The position numbers and the translations under genes were made by a program. This document shows positions 63,599 to 64,000 of a stretch of 64,000 nucleotides of DNA, piece by piece. The notes under the pieces were generated by a model that had not been told where the DNA came from, searched no databases, and worked only from the letters and a program-made list of their open reading frames with translations. Numbering within the stretch: position 1 is the stretch's first letter; every line of letters starts with the position of its first letter. The stretch comes from Pseudobutyrivibrio sp. OR37 (GTDB lineage Bacteria > Bacillota > Clostridia > Lachnospirales > Lachnospiraceae). The stretch is taken from assembly GCF_900113655.1 (NCBI RefSeq), contig NZ_FOQF01000004.1, forward strand, positions 89,379 through 153,378, written 5' to 3'.

Positions 63599-63671
63599 CT
63601 CCCCAAGTAGGACTCGAACCTACGACAACTCGGTTAACAGCCGAGTGCTCTACCAACTGAGCTATTGAGGA
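63599..63671 (-). tRNA. tRNA-Asn (GTT)
   Basis: Acceptor TCCTCAA/TTGGGGA, anticodon loop CTGTTAA, discriminator G. CCA not encoded. Confidence 0.96.
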
Positions 63672-63693
63672 ATATTTTTTTCCCGAAGGAAAG

Positions 63694-63766
63694 TGGAGAC
63701 GGAGAGATTCGAACTCTTGACCCCCTGCTTGCAAGGCAGGTGCTCTCCCAACTGAGCTACGCCCCC
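63694..63766 (-). tRNA. tRNA-Ala (TGC)
   Basis: Acceptor GGGGGCG/CGTCTCC, anticodon loop TTGCAAG. First tRNA after the 23S gene, about 90 bases from its 3' end. Confidence 0.95.
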
Positions 63767-63858
63767 AAATGGGTAAACCATCTATTCGATAGCAACCTCA
63801 AAACTTCACACAGTAAAACTTACTCTTCCGATTTTTGCTACATTCTTTTCTTTTAGAA

Positions 63859-64000
63859 TAAACCTTCGATCTATTAGTATTCATCAGCTGAATGCGTTAC
63901 CGCACTTACACCTTGAACCTATCTACCTTATCGTCTTTAAGGGATCTTATTTCCTTGAAGGAATGGGATATCTCATCTTGAGGGGGGCTTCACGCTTAGA
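63859..64000 (-). rRNA. 23S ribosomal RNA, 3' end (partial)
   Basis: On the minus strand the sequence contains GAAGCCCCCCTCAAGATGAG, then GTGCGGTAACGCATTCAGCT and TACTAATAGATCGAAGG, the conserved 3' terminal region of 23S rRNA. The end is set at about 63859 by comparison with known 3' ends. The gene continues beyond the window; 16S is presumably further out. Confidence 0.93.

Noticed and set aside
1..64000. CRISPR arrays, prophage or transposase genes
   Set aside because: No direct-repeat/spacer pattern, phage structural genes, transposase or integrase was seen; the palindromic elements carry no open frame.

Overview
The window looks like a chromosomal segment of an anaerobic, low-GC Lachnospiraceae, most probably a Butyrivibrio or Pseudobutyrivibrio type rumen or gut fibre degrader. 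The evidence is the FabK-type fatty acid operon, the SCIFF peptide with its radical SAM maturase, an FprA flavodiiron protein, L-lactate dehydrogenase, a secreted GH5-CBM2 cellulase with a Pro/Thr linker, and AT-rich Firmicute promoters with strong Shine-Dalgarno sequences. The genus is an inference; the family-level call is firmer.

Layout. 1-7061 (minus): a type II fatty acid synthesis operon, acpP-accB-accC-accD-accA-fabH-fabK-fabD-fabG, behind one good promoter and an iterated 8-bp operator-like motif. 7258-13594: an HD-GYP protein, ldh, fprA, the divergent bioY/bioB pair around a textbook BirA box, and efp. 13708-16650: an AT-rich KAP-family P-loop NTPase. 16799-26776: a CYTH protein, a GH13_18 sugar phosphorylase with a P-loop kinase, a chemoreceptor co-encoded with a sugar-binding lipoprotein, a membrane-anchored PI-PLC-like protein and a diguanylate cyclase. 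26947-37772 (all minus): hydrolase, dapB, cobO, typA, serS, a fused secDF, the SCIFF maturase, the 47-residue SCIFF precursor and a lipoprotein foldase. 37894-42304: malQ with an autoregulated LacI repressor, and a secreted DUF5722 glycanase-like protein.

42353-51239 (minus) carries hypB and a Nik/Opp-type ABC transporter followed by two related SAM methyltransferases and a LysR regulator, which suggests metal (nickel) acquisition. 51409-56907 holds a HAD protein, a lipase-like DUF2974 protein, the GH5-CBM2 endoglucanase and two secreted proteins of unknown function. 56953-62589 is a two-component/ABC-2/erythromycin-esterase-like module that looks like antibiotic or bacteriocin defence; its last gene abuts a start-less remnant of a C39-like peptidase. 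62810-64000 is a nine-tRNA array behind the 3' end of a 23S rRNA gene, with no 5S gene between them.

The most unusual non-coding signal is a family of long palindromic intergenic elements (17267-17366, 20184-20336, 30844-31053, 31087-31206) with terminal inverted repeats and, in three of them, a shared stem core. Other non-coding signals worth a look are terminator-like leaders in front of both the nickel-type transporter operon and hypB, a candidate small RNA at about 43452-43556, and three TTA(T/G)CTAA motifs at exact 14-bp spacing ahead of acpP. No CRISPR array, prophage or insertion sequence was seen.
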